Part shown: in pieces, positions 1 to 7,734 of the stretch
Position numbering within the stretch: position 1 is the first letter of the stretch
Layout: each line of letters starts with the position of its first letter
Source of the DNA: Bowmanella denitrificans
GTDB taxonomy: Bacteria > Pseudomonadota > Gammaproteobacteria > Enterobacterales > Alteromonadaceae
Direction of reading: 5' to 3'
Length of the DNA: 64,000 bases
Assembly: GCF_002887595.1 (NCBI RefSeq)
Contig: NZ_PEBU01000001.1
Location: 310,001-374,000 of the forward strand
Made by a program: the position numbers and the translations under genes
The notes under the pieces: generated by a model
Told to the model about the DNA's origin: nothing
The model's database searches: none
What the model saw: only the letters and a program-made list of their open reading frames with translations

Positions 1-1355
1 ACCACCCCGGCGATCTATGGCGCACCGTATTAGACTGCTGCCAACAACTGTTAAAAGAACATCAGCTCAATGCGGCTGACATTATTGGTATCGGCATTAC
101 CAACCAACGCGAAACCACCCTGATTTGGGATAAAGACAGCGGCGAGCCCATTTACCCGGCCATCGTCTGGCAGGACAGACGCACCGCAGATTATTGTCAG
201 AAACTGACGGACGCCCAGCCCGTTCTTGAAGCACAAGTACAGAGCAAGACCGGCCTGCTGCTGGATCCCTATTTCTGTGCCAGCAAAATCCACTGGTTAC
301 TGGAAAACGTGCCTGGCGCCAGACACAAGGCAGAGCAAGGCAAGCTGTGTTTTGGCACGGTGGACTGCTACCTGCTTTGGCACTTAACCAAGGGGCGGGT
401 ACATGCCACCGATGCCACTAATGCATCGCGCACATTGCTGTTTGATATTCATGCTCAGCAATGGGATCTGGATCTGCTCAGGCTGTTTGATATTCCCGCC
501 GCTTTGCTGCCCGAAGTGAAAGACAGCGCTTGTGAATTTGGCAATACTGATACCAGTTGGTTTGGCGGCGCGATTGCGATTCTGGCCATGGCAGGGGATC
601 AACAGGCGGCCCTGGTTGGCCAATGCTGCTTTGAAAAGGGCATGGCCAAGAGCACTTATGGCACGGGTTGCTTTCTGATGCTCAATACCGGCGAACAGGC
701 ATTGCAATCACAAAACCGCCTGTTGACCACCCTGGCATATCGCTTAAACGGTAAATCCACCTATGCCCTGGAAGGCAGTATTTTTATGGCTGGCGCCACC
801 ATACAGTGGTTACGCGATGGTTTGCACCTGATAGAACAAGCAGGTGAATCTGAGCAATTAGCCCGGGAAACTAAGGTAGATCACGGTGTGCTGCTGGTAC
901 CGGCCTTTACCGGCTTAGGGGCACCTTATTGGGATCCGGATGCCAGAGGGGCCATTTTAGGCTTAACCCGCGATACCGGTATTAAGGAAATTGTCAGCGC
1001 CGGATTACAGTCGGTATGTTATCAAACCAAAGACCTGCAAAAGGCGATGGAAGCCGACGGTGTGCGCCCTACCTGCCTGCGGGTGGACGGGGGCATGGTC
1101 AGAAACGACTGGTTAATGCAATTTCTGGCCGATATGCTCGGGGCCCAGGTACAACGTAGCAAAGTAAATGAAACCACGGTACTGGGTGTGGCTTACTTGG
1201 CCGGGCTGCAGGCCGGTACTTTTGCATCCCTTGAGGAACTGGCCGCACAATGGACAGAAGACCGTTCATTTGATCCCGTTTTAAGCAAGGCGAAGCGGGA
1301 CGAATTATACAAATCCTGGCAGCAGGGTGTCCGGCGCATTCAAACCAGAGTATGA
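1..1355 (+). CDS. glpK: Glycerol kinase, 5' end cut by window edge
   Basis: Cytosolic FGGY-family kinase that uses ATP to convert glycerol to sn-glycerol 3-phosphate. The frame is already open at base 3 and gives 450 visible residues. The family is about 500 residues long, so roughly the first 50 lie outside the window. Visible family motifs include ITNQRET and IVWQDRRT near the start, GLGAPYWDP in the middle and [15 protein letters not shown] toward the C-terminus, which belongs to the second FGGY domain. No frameshift is visible. A hairpin follows the stop codon and the next gene is convergent, so this is the end of a plus-strand transcript. The family assignment is firm; the truncation is only an edge effect. 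Confidence 0.97.
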   Translation, partial: HPGDLWRTVLDCCQQLLKEHQLNAADIIGIGITNQRETTLIWDKDSGEPIYPAIVWQDRRTADYCQKLTDAQPVLEAQVQSKTGLLLDPYFCASKIHWLLENVPGARHKAEQGKLCFGTVDCYLLWHLTKGRVHATDATNASRTLLFDIHAQQWDLDLLRLFDIPAALLPEVKDSACEFGNTDTSWFGGAIAILAMAGDQQAALVGQCCFEKGMAKSTYGTGCFLMLNTGEQALQSQNRLLTTLAYRLNGKSTYALEGSIFMAGATIQWLRDGLHLIEQAGESEQLARETKVDHGVLLVPAFTGLGAPYWDPDARGAILGLTRDTGIKEIVSAGLQSVCYQTKDLQKAMEADGVRPTCLRVDGGMVRNDWLMQFLADMLGAQVQRSKVNETTVLGVAYLAGLQAGTFASLEELAAQWTEDRSFDPVLSKAKRDELYKSWQQGVRRIQTRV

Positions 1356-1357
1356 AG

Positions 1358-1383
1358 GCACCAGTCCGGCAATGGGCTGGTGC
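1358..1383. terminator. Hairpin between convergent glpK and barrel gene
   Basis: Inverted repeat GCACCAG (1358-1364) with CTGGTGC (1377-1383); inner CC/GG pairs can extend the stem. It sits directly after the glpK stop and before the convergent gene end. There is no clear U-tract, so it may work as a bidirectional or weak terminator. Confidence 0.45.
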
Positions 1384-1389
1384 ATTAAG

Positions 1390-1989
1390 TTAAAACCGGT
1401 AGCTGATACCCACATCCATCCCTGTGACTTTTAGATCACTCATGGTCAGGTATTTTACCCCGACGTTCATGCCAATCCCATTGTCCCAGCGATACTGCCA
1501 GCCCCCTTCCAGATACAGGCCAACGCCAGAATCATCGGCAAGTTTGGCGTTTTGCTGACTGATTTCGTAGTCAAAAAACTGCGCACCCGCTTTGCCGTAC
1601 AACGAATTACGTTCGCTCAGGGGATAGTTTGCCGTCGCCGCAACAACCAGGTTAGTGTAATCCAGTTCATCGGCATTAATTCCGAAAATGGGCTTGCGGT
1701 CATTACGACACTCGTAGTTATCCCGGTCACGCTTTTTACATTCCCAGTCGCTGGCTTCGGTGCCGCCATTGATTCCCACTTCCAGACCAAACTGAGAGGT
1801 AAAGCTGTAGTGATAATACAGATACAGATTGCCTACTCCGTTGCCATCTTCACTGGACCCCTTGTACTTGGCACTGCCGCCCCCTAAGGTCAGGCCCATA
1901 CTATGTGGGGAAAACTCAGGCTCGGCCTGGGCAAAAGCCGGTGCGGCTAAACCCAGAAACAGCAGTGGCAATATTTGTGTTTTGATCAT
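1390..1989 (-). CDS. Outer-membrane beta-barrel protein
   Basis: A 199-residue exported protein. It has a clear signal peptide (MIKTQILPLLFLGLAAPAFA, cut near residue 20), alternating hydrophobic/polar strands and a C-terminal GISYRF ending in Phe, the usual signal for insertion by the BAM machinery. Two cysteines around residues 83 and 93 could form a loop disulfide. The start is supported by AAGGAGACC just upstream. It resembles small OmpA/OmpW-like or porin-family barrels of about eight strands, but I cannot name its substrate or partner. It is a single gene, separated from the upstream M13 peptidase by a hairpin. Confidence 0.8.
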   Translation of the reverse strand: MIKTQILPLLFLGLAAPAFAQAEPEFSPHSMGLTLGGGSAKYKGSSEDGNGVGNLYLYYHYSFTSQFGLEVGINGGTEASDWECKKRDRDNYECRNDRKPIFGINADELDYTNLVVAATANYPLSERNSLYGKAGAQFFDYEISQQNAKLADDSGVGLYLEGGWQYRWDNGIGMNVGVKYLTMSDLKVTGMDVGISYRF

Positions 1990-2102
1990 GATGGTCTCCT
2001 TATGTTTGTGGGAGACAGTGTGCCCAATGGTGAATCTCAGATCTGTGAGCGGGCTGTGGGGAAGATGTCAGACTGCGTAGGAATTTGTAAAAGTCTGCTA
2101 AG

Positions 2103-2127
2103 TATCTGGCAGCTAGGCTGCCAGATA
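2103..2127 (-). terminator. Perfect 10-bp hairpin downstream of the M13 peptidase gene
   Basis: TATCTGGCAG (2103-2112), a 5-nt loop, then CTGCCAGATA (2118-2127). It lies 10 bp past the stop of the minus-strand peptidase gene and upstream of the barrel gene. The U-tract is weak on the minus strand. It is probably a transcription terminator or mRNA-stabilising hairpin. Confidence 0.5.
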
Positions 2128-2136
2128 CCCATCACA

Positions 2137-4224
2137 CTACCAAATTTTAACCCGCTGTTGCGGCGGCAGGTATAGCTTGTCACCAGGTTTTACGTCAAAA
2201 GCCTGATACCAGGCATCCAGATTGCGCACGGTCAGAGCTCGGTACATACCAGGCGCATGACCATCTGTTGCAATTCGGTTGCGCATGGCTTGTTCCCGCA
2301 TCTTGGTTGCCCAAGTCTGCGCGTAGCCAATAAAGAAACGCTGATCACCACTGAAGCCGCCAATTACCGGGGCTACCTGGCCGTTCAATGAAGTCCGATA
2401 AGCATCATAAGCTGCTGCCAAACCGGCCACATCAGCGATATTTTCGCCCAGCGTCAGGCGGCCATTTACATGCATACCGGGGAAAGGCTCATATTGATCA
2501 AACTGCTTGGCTAAAGCATCACCCTGCTCGGCGAAGCGGGCAAAATCGGCTTTTGTCCACCAGTTTCGCATAGCGCCACTGGCGTCGAAGTCTGCGCCGT
2601 TGTTATCAAAGCTATGACTAATCTCATGGCCGATAACAGCACCAATGGCACCATAGTTGTAAGCAGCATCCGCCCCGGCATTAAAAAAGGGCGGTTGCAA
2701 TATACCGGCCGGGAAATTCAGGGCATTTTGCACCGGCAGATTAACCGCATTCACCACTTGTGCGGTCATCCACCATTCACTTTTGTCCATAGGCTTGCCG
2801 ATCTTTGTCAGTTGGTGAAGATACTCCGCTTTTTCACCCGCAACGGCATTGGCATATGCATTATCAGCGCTAACTTCGTAGTCACTATAATCTCGCCAGT
2901 GGTCGGGATAGCCCACACCAACCGCCAATGAGTCTACTTTGGCCAGTGCTTCTTTACGGGTCGAAGCAGCCATCCAGTCCAGTTTCTCAACTCTGCTATG
3001 GAAAGCCTTAATGATATTGTCGACCATCTCGCTGACCTGAGCTTTGGACGTCGACGGGAAATACTTCTCTACATAAGCCTTACCCACCGCATCGCCCAGA
3101 TACACATCCAGTGCACTTAGCGCCCGTTTTTCACGACTGCGCTGCTGTGGTGTACCGTAGAGCTTGGTGCCAAAAAAGGCAAAGTGCGTCTGATCAATTG
3201 CGGCAGGCAACACACTGGCATGGCTGTTGATTTGGTGGAATACCAGCCAATCCTTCCAGGTTTGCAGCGGCTCAGAGGCAACCAGCGCAGACAAAGCTGA
3301 AATAGCGCTGGCATGATATGCAGCAAAACGTTTCTGCGTGCCCAGTTGCGCGGCATCCCAAAACGCTTGCCAATCCATGCCCGGAGCCTTCAGATCAAAG
3401 TCACTGCGGTTCCAGACATGAGCGGATTTACTGAAGTTTTCACTGTCTTCGCGACTGACATGAGCCTGGGCAATTTTGCTTTCCAGTGCAAAGATACGTT
3501 CTGCTTTGGCCGCAGCGTCTTTTACCCCTGCCGTACTAAGCAAATTCTCAATATAGTCACGGTATGCTGTTCGCAGTTCCAGCATTTTAGCATCGTCAGA
3601 CAGGTAATATTCACGCTCAGGTAAACCTAACCCGCCTTGCAACACATATGGCAGCACTTCGCCAGGTGTTGCCAGCCCCTGAGTAACAAATAGGCCAAAC
3701 AGGTTCTCGGTAAAGAAGTTCGTTGCATTCAAAGGGTCAACGTCGGCGCGAATATTTCCGCCTAACACGGCAGCCAGTTGCTGTTTGTTGCTGATTGCCA
3801 TAATACGTTGCAAATCAGTCTGGACCGGCTGCATACCGGCACGTTCAATAGCAGCAACATTGGTATATGCCTTGTAAAAGTTTGCAATACGGGCGTTATC
3901 CGAGCCAGGAACATGATTCTGCCTGACCAGCTCGTCAATTAATTGATTCTTATGCCTTTCAGTGGCCTCGAATGCCACCAGAAAAGAACCCGTACTGGAA
4001 CGGTCATCGGGAATTTTGGTATTGGTCATCCACGCACCATTGGCATACGCGTAGAAATCATCACCAGGTTTCACTTCCGTATTCATGGCCGCGACATCGA
4101 TACCAATAGATTCTGTGGTCATTGCCGCATGTGTCGCGGTGTTCTGGTGACTCTGGCAAGCAGTTAATCCGCCAAACACCATCATGCTGCCAACCAGGGT
4201 CGCAATTATGTTTTTCTGAAACAT
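2137..4224 (-). CDS. M13-family zinc metallopeptidase, lipoprotein (PepO/neprilysin-like)
   Basis: Predicted envelope-anchored endopeptidase of the M13 (neprilysin/PepO) family. From the start at 4224 it is 695 residues long, in the family range. It begins with a lipoprotein signal peptide ending in the lipobox LTAC. The zinc site HEISH is near residue 533, and the third ligand with the downstream Asp is in GENIAD near residue 594. The C-terminus is RVKIW, which keeps the terminal Trp of the family's C-x-x-W tail but lacks the Cys. An in-frame ATG 15 codons upstream exists, but the lipoprotein signal and an AAAGGT ribosome site favour 4224. Transcribed alone; the next gene upstream is divergent. 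Confidence 0.92.
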   Translation of the reverse strand: MFQKNIIATLVGSMMVFGGLTACQSHQNTATHAAMTTESIGIDVAAMNTEVKPGDDFYAYANGAWMTNTKIPDDRSSTGSFLVAFEATERHKNQLIDELVRQNHVPGSDNARIANFYKAYTNVAAIERAGMQPVQTDLQRIMAISNKQQLAAVLGGNIRADVDPLNATNFFTENLFGLFVTQGLATPGEVLPYVLQGGLGLPEREYYLSDDAKMLELRTAYRDYIENLLSTAGVKDAAAKAERIFALESKIAQAHVSREDSENFSKSAHVWNRSDFDLKAPGMDWQAFWDAAQLGTQKRFAAYHASAISALSALVASEPLQTWKDWLVFHQINSHASVLPAAIDQTHFAFFGTKLYGTPQQRSREKRALSALDVYLGDAVGKAYVEKYFPSTSKAQVSEMVDNIIKAFHSRVEKLDWMAASTRKEALAKVDSLAVGVGYPDHWRDYSDYEVSADNAYANAVAGEKAEYLHQLTKIGKPMDKSEWWMTAQVVNAVNLPVQNALNFPAGILQPPFFNAGADAAYNYGAIGAVIGHEISHSFDNNGADFDASGAMRNWWTKADFARFAEQGDALAKQFDQYEPFPGMHVNGRLTLGENIADVAGLAAAYDAYRTSLNGQVAPVIGGFSGDQRFFIGYAQTWATKMREQAMRNRIATDGHAPGMYRALTVRNLDAWYQAFDVKPGDKLYLPPQQRVKIW

Positions 4225-4405
4225 AGGGTTACCTTTTATTCTGATTATGCGAAGAAAATAACCTCGCAAGTCTACTCCAATGCTCCGGCTGCAAGGGTAT
4301 TAAAGTGTTTACGGATGTTAACCGAAGGGGCACAGCGTAACTGCCAGCCACAGCTTGCAAGCATAGGTATATGAATTTAGTGGCGATGTTTCAGGTGCAG
4401 GTTGA

Positions 4406-4448
4406 GTTAACTGACATTGTTAACTAACGTTTAATCAGGCAGTACAAT
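4406..4448 (+). promoter_or_regulatory. Candidate promoter and GTTAAC inverted repeat of the PagL-like gene
   Basis: TTAACT (4420-4425), a 17-bp spacer and TACAAT (4443-4448) fit a sigma-70 promoter. A GTTAAC palindrome occurs twice (4406-4411 and 4419-4424) and overlaps the -35 element, as an operator might. Predicted transcription would start only about 6 nt before the ATG at 4461, which has no visible ribosome site, so the message may be nearly leaderless. This is inference from sequence alone. Confidence 0.4.
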
Positions 4449-4460
4449 GTTGGTGCCACT

Positions 4461-4994
4461 ATGCACTCACTGGCTTGGCTTTTCTTAATTCTGATGCCAC
4501 AGGCACTGGCAGATGGGCTGGTGTTATCCGTCGGCCAAAGCTGGTCGCGGGGGGAAGCTGAGCAGCACCTTAGCACGAAGGCCGACTCCTACCGGCTGGC
4601 CTATCTTTATTCCACAGGTTACCAATGGTCTGTTATCGCTAACCATCAGCTCAGTATTGAACTGGAAGGCGCGCTTAATCACTGGGAAGATCCCTGGCGT
4701 AACAAAAGTAAGCAGGGTGCCAGCCTGCTGCCGGTACTTCGTTACAGCATTCCAGTACAATCCCTGGATTGGTATCTGGGCGTAGGCGCCGGCGCCAGCT
4801 ACTTCAGTGATATTTATCTGATGGACCGTTCATTGGGTTCGCGCTGGCTGTTTGAAACCCGATTTGAACTGGGGGTTCAATTTGCCCGGCGTCACCGGCT
4901 TTCCTACGGCATTAACCATTATTCCAACGCCTATCTGGCCGAACGCAACCAGGGCGCCAATATGCATTATCTGAATTACAGTTTGCTTTGGTAA
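4461..4994 (+). CDS. PagL-like lipid A 3-O-deacylase (acyloxyacyl hydrolase family)
   Basis: Predicted outer-membrane enzyme that removes the 3-O-linked acyl chain from lipid A. It is 177 residues with a short signal peptide (cut near ALADG) and an eight-strand-like barrel ending in NYSLLW. The family's active-site region is visible near the C-terminus as NHYSNAYLAERN. His153 and Ser155 match the catalytic His-x-Ser of Pseudomonas PagL. By spacing, the catalytic Glu position is Asn167, a substitution I also recall in other gammaproteobacterial homologues. No ribosome site precedes the ATG. It stands alone between the divergent peptidase gene and an accessory patch. Confidence 0.75.
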   Translation: MHSLAWLFLILMPQALADGLVLSVGQSWSRGEAEQHLSTKADSYRLAYLYSTGYQWSVIANHQLSIELEGALNHWEDPWRNKSKQGASLLPVLRYSIPVQSLDWYLGVGAGASYFSDIYLMDRSLGSRWLFETRFELGVQFARRHRLSYGINHYSNAYLAERNQGANMHYLNYSLLW

Positions 4995-5042
4995 TGTTGT
5001 GGTTCCAAGATCGAACGAACCCTGAGTGGGATGGCGAATAGG

Positions 5043-5074
5043 GCAGGGGATTGAAAATCCCCGTGTCGGTGGTT
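5043..5074 (+). repeat. Partial tRNA-Phe copy, inverted relative to the intact gene
   Basis: These 32 bases are identical to the anticodon arm, variable loop and first half of the T arm of the tRNA-Phe gene at 6053-6128. They lie on the opposite strand, about 1 kb away. The acceptor and D arms are absent, so this is not a functional tRNA. The bases after it (5075-5100) also resemble those at 5981-6015. It may be a recombination or integration remnant, but an att pair would normally be in direct orientation. Confidence 0.75.
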
Positions 5075-5122
5075 ATCACACACCTTCTGGGATGTATTGC
5101 ACAAAAGCGCAATGAGCTTTGC

Positions 5123-5407
5123 TTAGTGAGCGGCCAATTCCCGATAGATAGCCGGGTTGTCCTTGATGGTCGCCAGCACTTTGGCTGCCAGCCCGGTGGG
5201 ATTGCGACGTCGTTGCTCCCAGCTCTTAATAGTATCCACACTTGTCCCAAGCACAGCGGCAAACTCTACTTGCGATACATTTAATTGGGCGCGAATCGCC
5301 TTAACATCGGCCACTTCGTAGTGAGTGACACGCGAAGGCTTCCTATACCCTATTTCGATCTCTACCGCTTCCTCAAGGGAGGCTTTCAGGTCATTAAAAA
5401 TACTCAT
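5123..5407 (-). CDS. HTH antitoxin (NadS-like / HigA-type)
   Basis: A 94-residue DNA-binding protein and the predicted antitoxin and autorepressor of the pair. The C-terminal half is an XRE-type helix-turn-helix (about residues 34-80) containing LNVSQVEFAAVLGTS and IKSWEQRRRNPTG, typical of NadS/HigA antitoxins. The N-terminal 30 residues probably contact the toxin. Its start overlaps the toxin stop by four bases (5404-5407), showing translational coupling. Toxin-first order is the HigBA arrangement. The likely operator is the palindrome at 5767-5781. Confidence 0.85.
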   Translation of the reverse strand: MSIFNDLKASLEEAVEIEIGYRKPSRVTHYEVADVKAIRAQLNVSQVEFAAVLGTSVDTIKSWEQRRRNPTGLAAKVLATIKDNPAIYRELAAH

Positions 5408-5742
5408 TTTTCCTCTCCTTTCAGTTTCTTGACCAGATTTCTTAACTCGGCTTTCTCGCCCTTGGATAAAGAATCTTTGACGCTTTTGGGATACGCCAGG
5501 ATCAGATGAATTTTTTCGGCATGGACCAGGAAATAAATCACCCGCACACTACTGCTTTTTCCCTGGCCACCAACAGCCATTCTTATCTTGCGCAGTCCCC
5601 CGGAGCCCCTAATCAGGTCACCTTTTTCAGGCTGTGCAATAAGCTCTGCCTGGAGCGTTTTAAGTTCATCGTCCGTAGCTAACTCTTGAATCTGCTTGGT
5701 AAAGACTGAGGTTTCAACAAACTCTATTGCCCTACCCATCAT
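5404..5742 (-). CDS. RelE/HigB-like toxin of a type II toxin-antitoxin system
   Basis: A 112-residue basic protein of the RelE/ParE superfamily, HigB-like subgroup. Such toxins usually cleave mRNA on the ribosome. Visible family features are GDLIRGSGGLRKIRMAVGGQ and VIYFLVHAEKIHLILAYPKS, the conserved central beta-sheet, followed by a Lys-rich C-terminal helix. The start has AGGAAGAG upstream; the second ATG, one codon later, is an alternative. It is the first gene of a two-gene operon with the HTH antitoxin. The operon lies between an intact tRNA-Phe and an inverted fragment of it, consistent with accessory DNA. Activity is not shown by sequence. Confidence 0.85.
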   Translation of the reverse strand: MMGRAIEFVETSVFTKQIQELATDDELKTLQAELIAQPEKGDLIRGSGGLRKIRMAVGGQGKSSSVRVIYFLVHAEKIHLILAYPKSVKDSLSKGEKAELRNLVKKLKGEEK

Positions 5743-5766
5743 GCAGCTCTCTTCCTAAGAGGGATA

Positions 5767-5781
5767 GTGTACACTGTACAC
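5767..5781. promoter_or_regulatory. Operator-like palindrome upstream of the toxin-antitoxin operon
   Basis: GTGTACA, one central C, then TGTACAC: a perfect 7-1-7 inverted repeat, 25 bp upstream of the toxin start. Toxin-antitoxin operons are usually autorepressed by the antitoxin binding such a site. The role is inferred from position and symmetry. Confidence 0.65.
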
Positions 5782-5920
5782 CAATAAAGACATGAAGAAT
5801 AATCATTGCAGCAAAAAAAGAGCTATATTTCTGGCGCAGCCATAAATAAAAAGCCCCGGTCTGTCGCGCTATTGGGGGTATTGCAAACGAGGCGGAATGC
5901 TCGCCCCATCCCTGGGACTC

Positions 5921-5969
5921 GGCCTAAAGGCCCGCCCTCCGGGCGTCCAAAAATGCTCCTGGCATTTTT
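5921..5969. repeat. Hairpin-rich intergenic repeat, copy 1
   Basis: Three consecutive hairpins: GGCC/GGCC (5921-5932), CGCCC/GGGCG (5933-5945) and AAAAATGC/GCATTTTT with loop TCCTG (5949-5969). The last two resemble, in the same order, hairpins at 49124-49171 upstream of the MSHA operon, where the third loop is AGGA within AAAATGC...GCA. This suggests a dispersed non-coding repeat family. Confidence 0.45.
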
Positions 5970-6008
5970 GTCGAACCGCGGTGATTCTCATCCACCTTCT
6001 GGAGCGCA

Positions 6009-6050
6009 TAAAACAAAAGGCCCCTTCTTTCGAAGAGGCCTTTTGTTTTA
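6009..6050 (-). terminator. Intrinsic terminator of tRNA-Phe
   Basis: A 14-bp stem, TAAAACAAAAGGCC (6009-6022) with GGCCTTTTGTTTTA (6037-6050). On the minus strand it begins 2 bp after the CCA end of tRNA-Phe. A-rich and T-rich stem ends let it act in both directions. Confidence 0.85.
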
Positions 6051-6052
6051 TA

Positions 6053-6128
6053 TGGTGCCCAGAGGCGGAATCGAACCACCGACACGGGGATTTTCAATCC
6101 CCTGCTCTACCGACTGAGCTATCTGGGC
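6053..6128 (-). tRNA. tRNA-Phe (GAA)
   Basis: A complete 76-nt tRNA on the minus strand with encoded CCA. The acceptor stem is GCCCAGA/TCTGGGC and the anticodon loop TTGAAAA carries GAA between GGGGA/TCCCC stems. The T arm contains GGTTCGATTCC. It closely resembles E. coli tRNA-Phe. It has its own promoter (6178-6206) and terminator (6009-6050). A 32-base fragment of it is duplicated in inverted orientation at 5043-5074. Confidence 0.98.
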
Positions 6129-6177
6129 AATATTCGGTTGACTGACCGGCTTTGTGGCCGTGCCGTCGTGGGTGCGT

Positions 6178-6206
6178 ATTAAACGGATTCCGCCGACTTA
6201 AGTCAA
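6178..6206 (-). promoter_or_regulatory. Sigma-70 promoter of tRNA-Phe
   Basis: On the minus strand: TTGACT (6201-6206), a 17-bp spacer and TTTAAT (6178-6183), each five of six to consensus. Transcription would start near 6171, leaving about 40 nt of leader before the tRNA. Confidence 0.75.
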
Positions 6207-6289
6207 CTCCTTTTTTGCAGATTTATTGCCATTTCAAGTCGAGTGCGCAGAAAACCAGCAAAGTGCGGTTTTTCCAGGCGAATGGCAGC

Positions 6290-6565
6290 TTATTCGCCTT
6301 TGGGTGGCACATATCCTTCAATTTCTACGTCCTGGCCCTCAAATAAAAAAGCCGCCATCTGCTGTTCCAGGAAGCTACGATGTTCGGCATTCATCATATT
6401 CAGCTTTTTCTCGTTGATCAGCATGGTTTGCTTCTTCTGCCATAAAGCCCAGGCTTCCTTGGAGATATTGTCAAATATGCGTTTACCTAAATCACCGGGA
6501 TAAAGTTGGAAATCCAGGCCATCGGCGTCTTTTTTCAGGAACTGGCAATAAACCGTGCGACTCAT
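6290..6565 (-). CDS. yggX: YggX family Fe(2+)-trafficking / oxidative protection protein
   Basis: A 91-residue cytosolic protein matching YggX along its whole length. It has the conserved Cys7 in MSRTVYC and the motifs [15 protein letters not shown] and [19 protein letters not shown]. YggX protects iron-sulfur clusters and DNA from oxidative damage and has been linked to iron trafficking. It lies 24 bp downstream of mutY on the same strand, the same pairing as in E. coli. The pairing is functionally sensible because MutY carries a 4Fe-4S cluster. Confidence 0.96.
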   Translation of the reverse strand: MSRTVYCQFLKKDADGLDFQLYPGDLGKRIFDNISKEAWALWQKKQTMLINEKKLNMMNAEHRSFLEQQMAAFLFEGQDVEIEGYVPPKGE

Positions 6566-6589
6566 ACAATCCTCTTTCGCAATACAGCC

Positions 6590-7660
6590 TCAGGCTGCGC
6601 TGGTGTCAATTTGTCTCAGTGTACTAAAAAGCGTTTTGGTTGGCGCGGCCAATCCGATATTGGCTGGATGATCAAGCTGATACCACAACAACCCTTGTTC
6701 CTGCACGCCGCTTGCCTGAGGAGCGCTGTGCAATTCCAGCAAAACAGGGCGTATATCCAGATGAAAATGGCTGAAGGTATGGCGAAAACCCGCCAGTTCG
6801 GTTAGGGTAAAATCTTGCAGCCCTAATTCAATGGCGCGCCCGGCAATCTGGCTTTCCTGGCTAACCTCAAAGAACCCCCATAAACCTCCCCATAGCCCCG
6901 CTGGGGGACGTTTATACACCAACACCTGATTTTGCCACTTAGGCAGCAGCATAATAGTGTGGCGGGTCGGAATGGCTTTCCTGACTTTTTTACCGGGAAA
7001 TTCGCTCTGGCGCCCCAACGCCTTGGCCTGGCAATCATCACCAATGGGGCAGGCATGACAATTGGGTTTAGTGCGGGTGCATAAGGTGGCGCCCATATCC
7101 ATCATAGCCTGGGTGTAGTCCCCGGTTCTGCTGAGCGGGGTTAGCCGCTCAGCCAGTTGCCACATCTGAGTCTCAACTTTTTTCTCACCGGGCCAGCCTT
7201 CTATCGCGGCGAAACGCCCTAGTACCCGCTTTACGTTGCCATCTAAAATAGCGTGGCTTTGCCCGCACGCCAAAGAGAGTATGGCACCGGCCGTGGAGCG
7301 GCCAATACCCGGCAGTGCCATAACCTGGTGCAAATCCTTTGGAAACTGCCCTTTGTGATTATCCCGAATCTGCTGCGCGGCTTTTTGCAGGTTTCTGGCC
7401 CGGGCATAATAGCCAAGCCCGGTCCAGTGATGCAGCACTTCATCCTGAGGTGCATTGGCCAGGCTCAGCACATCGGGAAAACGCGCCATAAAGCGCTGAT
7501 AAAAGGGGATAACAGTACTGACCTGGGTTTGCTGCAGCATGATTTCCGACACCCAGACAGAATAGGGAGTTTTATGCTGTTGCCAGGGCAGGTCTTTGCG
7601 TCCATGTTGATCAAACCAGGCAAGAATTCTGTCGGCAAAGGCGGCTTGGGTATGTAACAA
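6590..7660 (-). CDS. mutY: A/G-specific adenine DNA glycosylase
   Basis: Removes adenine mispaired with 8-oxoguanine. From a TTG start at 7660 the protein has 356 residues, close to E. coli MutY (350). The frame is open further upstream, but its only ATG (7819) lies inside the divergent hydrolase gene. TTG with AGGA seven bases upstream gives the expected N-terminus. Visible features are catalytic Glu39 in SEIMLQQTQ, the helix-hairpin-helix [12 protein letters not shown], the catalytic Asp in [10 protein letters not shown], and a 4Fe-4S motif of Cys residues spaced 6-2-5. A NUDIX-like C-terminal domain with WGGLWGF reads 8-oxoG. Forms an operon with yggX. Confidence 0.95.
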   Translation of the reverse strand: MLHTQAAFADRILAWFDQHGRKDLPWQQHKTPYSVWVSEIMLQQTQVSTVIPFYQRFMARFPDVLSLANAPQDEVLHHWTGLGYYARARNLQKAAQQIRDNHKGQFPKDLHQVMALPGIGRSTAGAILSLACGQSHAILDGNVKRVLGRFAAIEGWPGEKKVETQMWQLAERLTPLSRTGDYTQAMMDMGATLCTRTKPNCHACPIGDDCQAKALGRQSEFPGKKVRKAIPTRHTIMLLPKWQNQVLVYKRPPAGLWGGLWGFFEVSQESQIAGRAIELGLQDFTLTELAGFRHTFSHFHLDIRPVLLELHSAPQASGVQEQGLLWYQLDHPANIGLAAPTKTLFSTLRQIDTSAA

Positions 7661-7734
7661 AAGGCAATCCTGAATACTGCTGAACTCATTCAAGCTGCTA
7701 TGATAGCAAGCAAATACACCAACACCGCAATTAC

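Larger units (their letters stand above)
5743..6052. other. 310-bp gene-free stretch with operator, structured repeat and tRNA terminator
   Basis: No credible coding sequence. From left to right it holds the toxin promoter region and palindrome (5767-5781), an A-rich segment (5806-5850), a hairpin-rich element (about 5921-5969), a segment resembling the sequence next to the tRNA-Phe fragment (5981-6015), and the tRNA terminator (6009-6050). Short open frames here lack ribosome sites and run into the tRNA. Confidence 0.7.

Noticed and set aside
5043..6128. attL/attR pair of an integrated element at tRNA-Phe
   Set aside because: The shared 32 bases are in inverted, not direct, orientation, and no integrase gene lies between them.
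5806..6145. Overlapping open frames of 82-103 codons across the intergenic repeat and tRNA-Phe
   Set aside because: They have no ribosome sites, run through hairpins and the tRNA gene, and show low-complexity composition.
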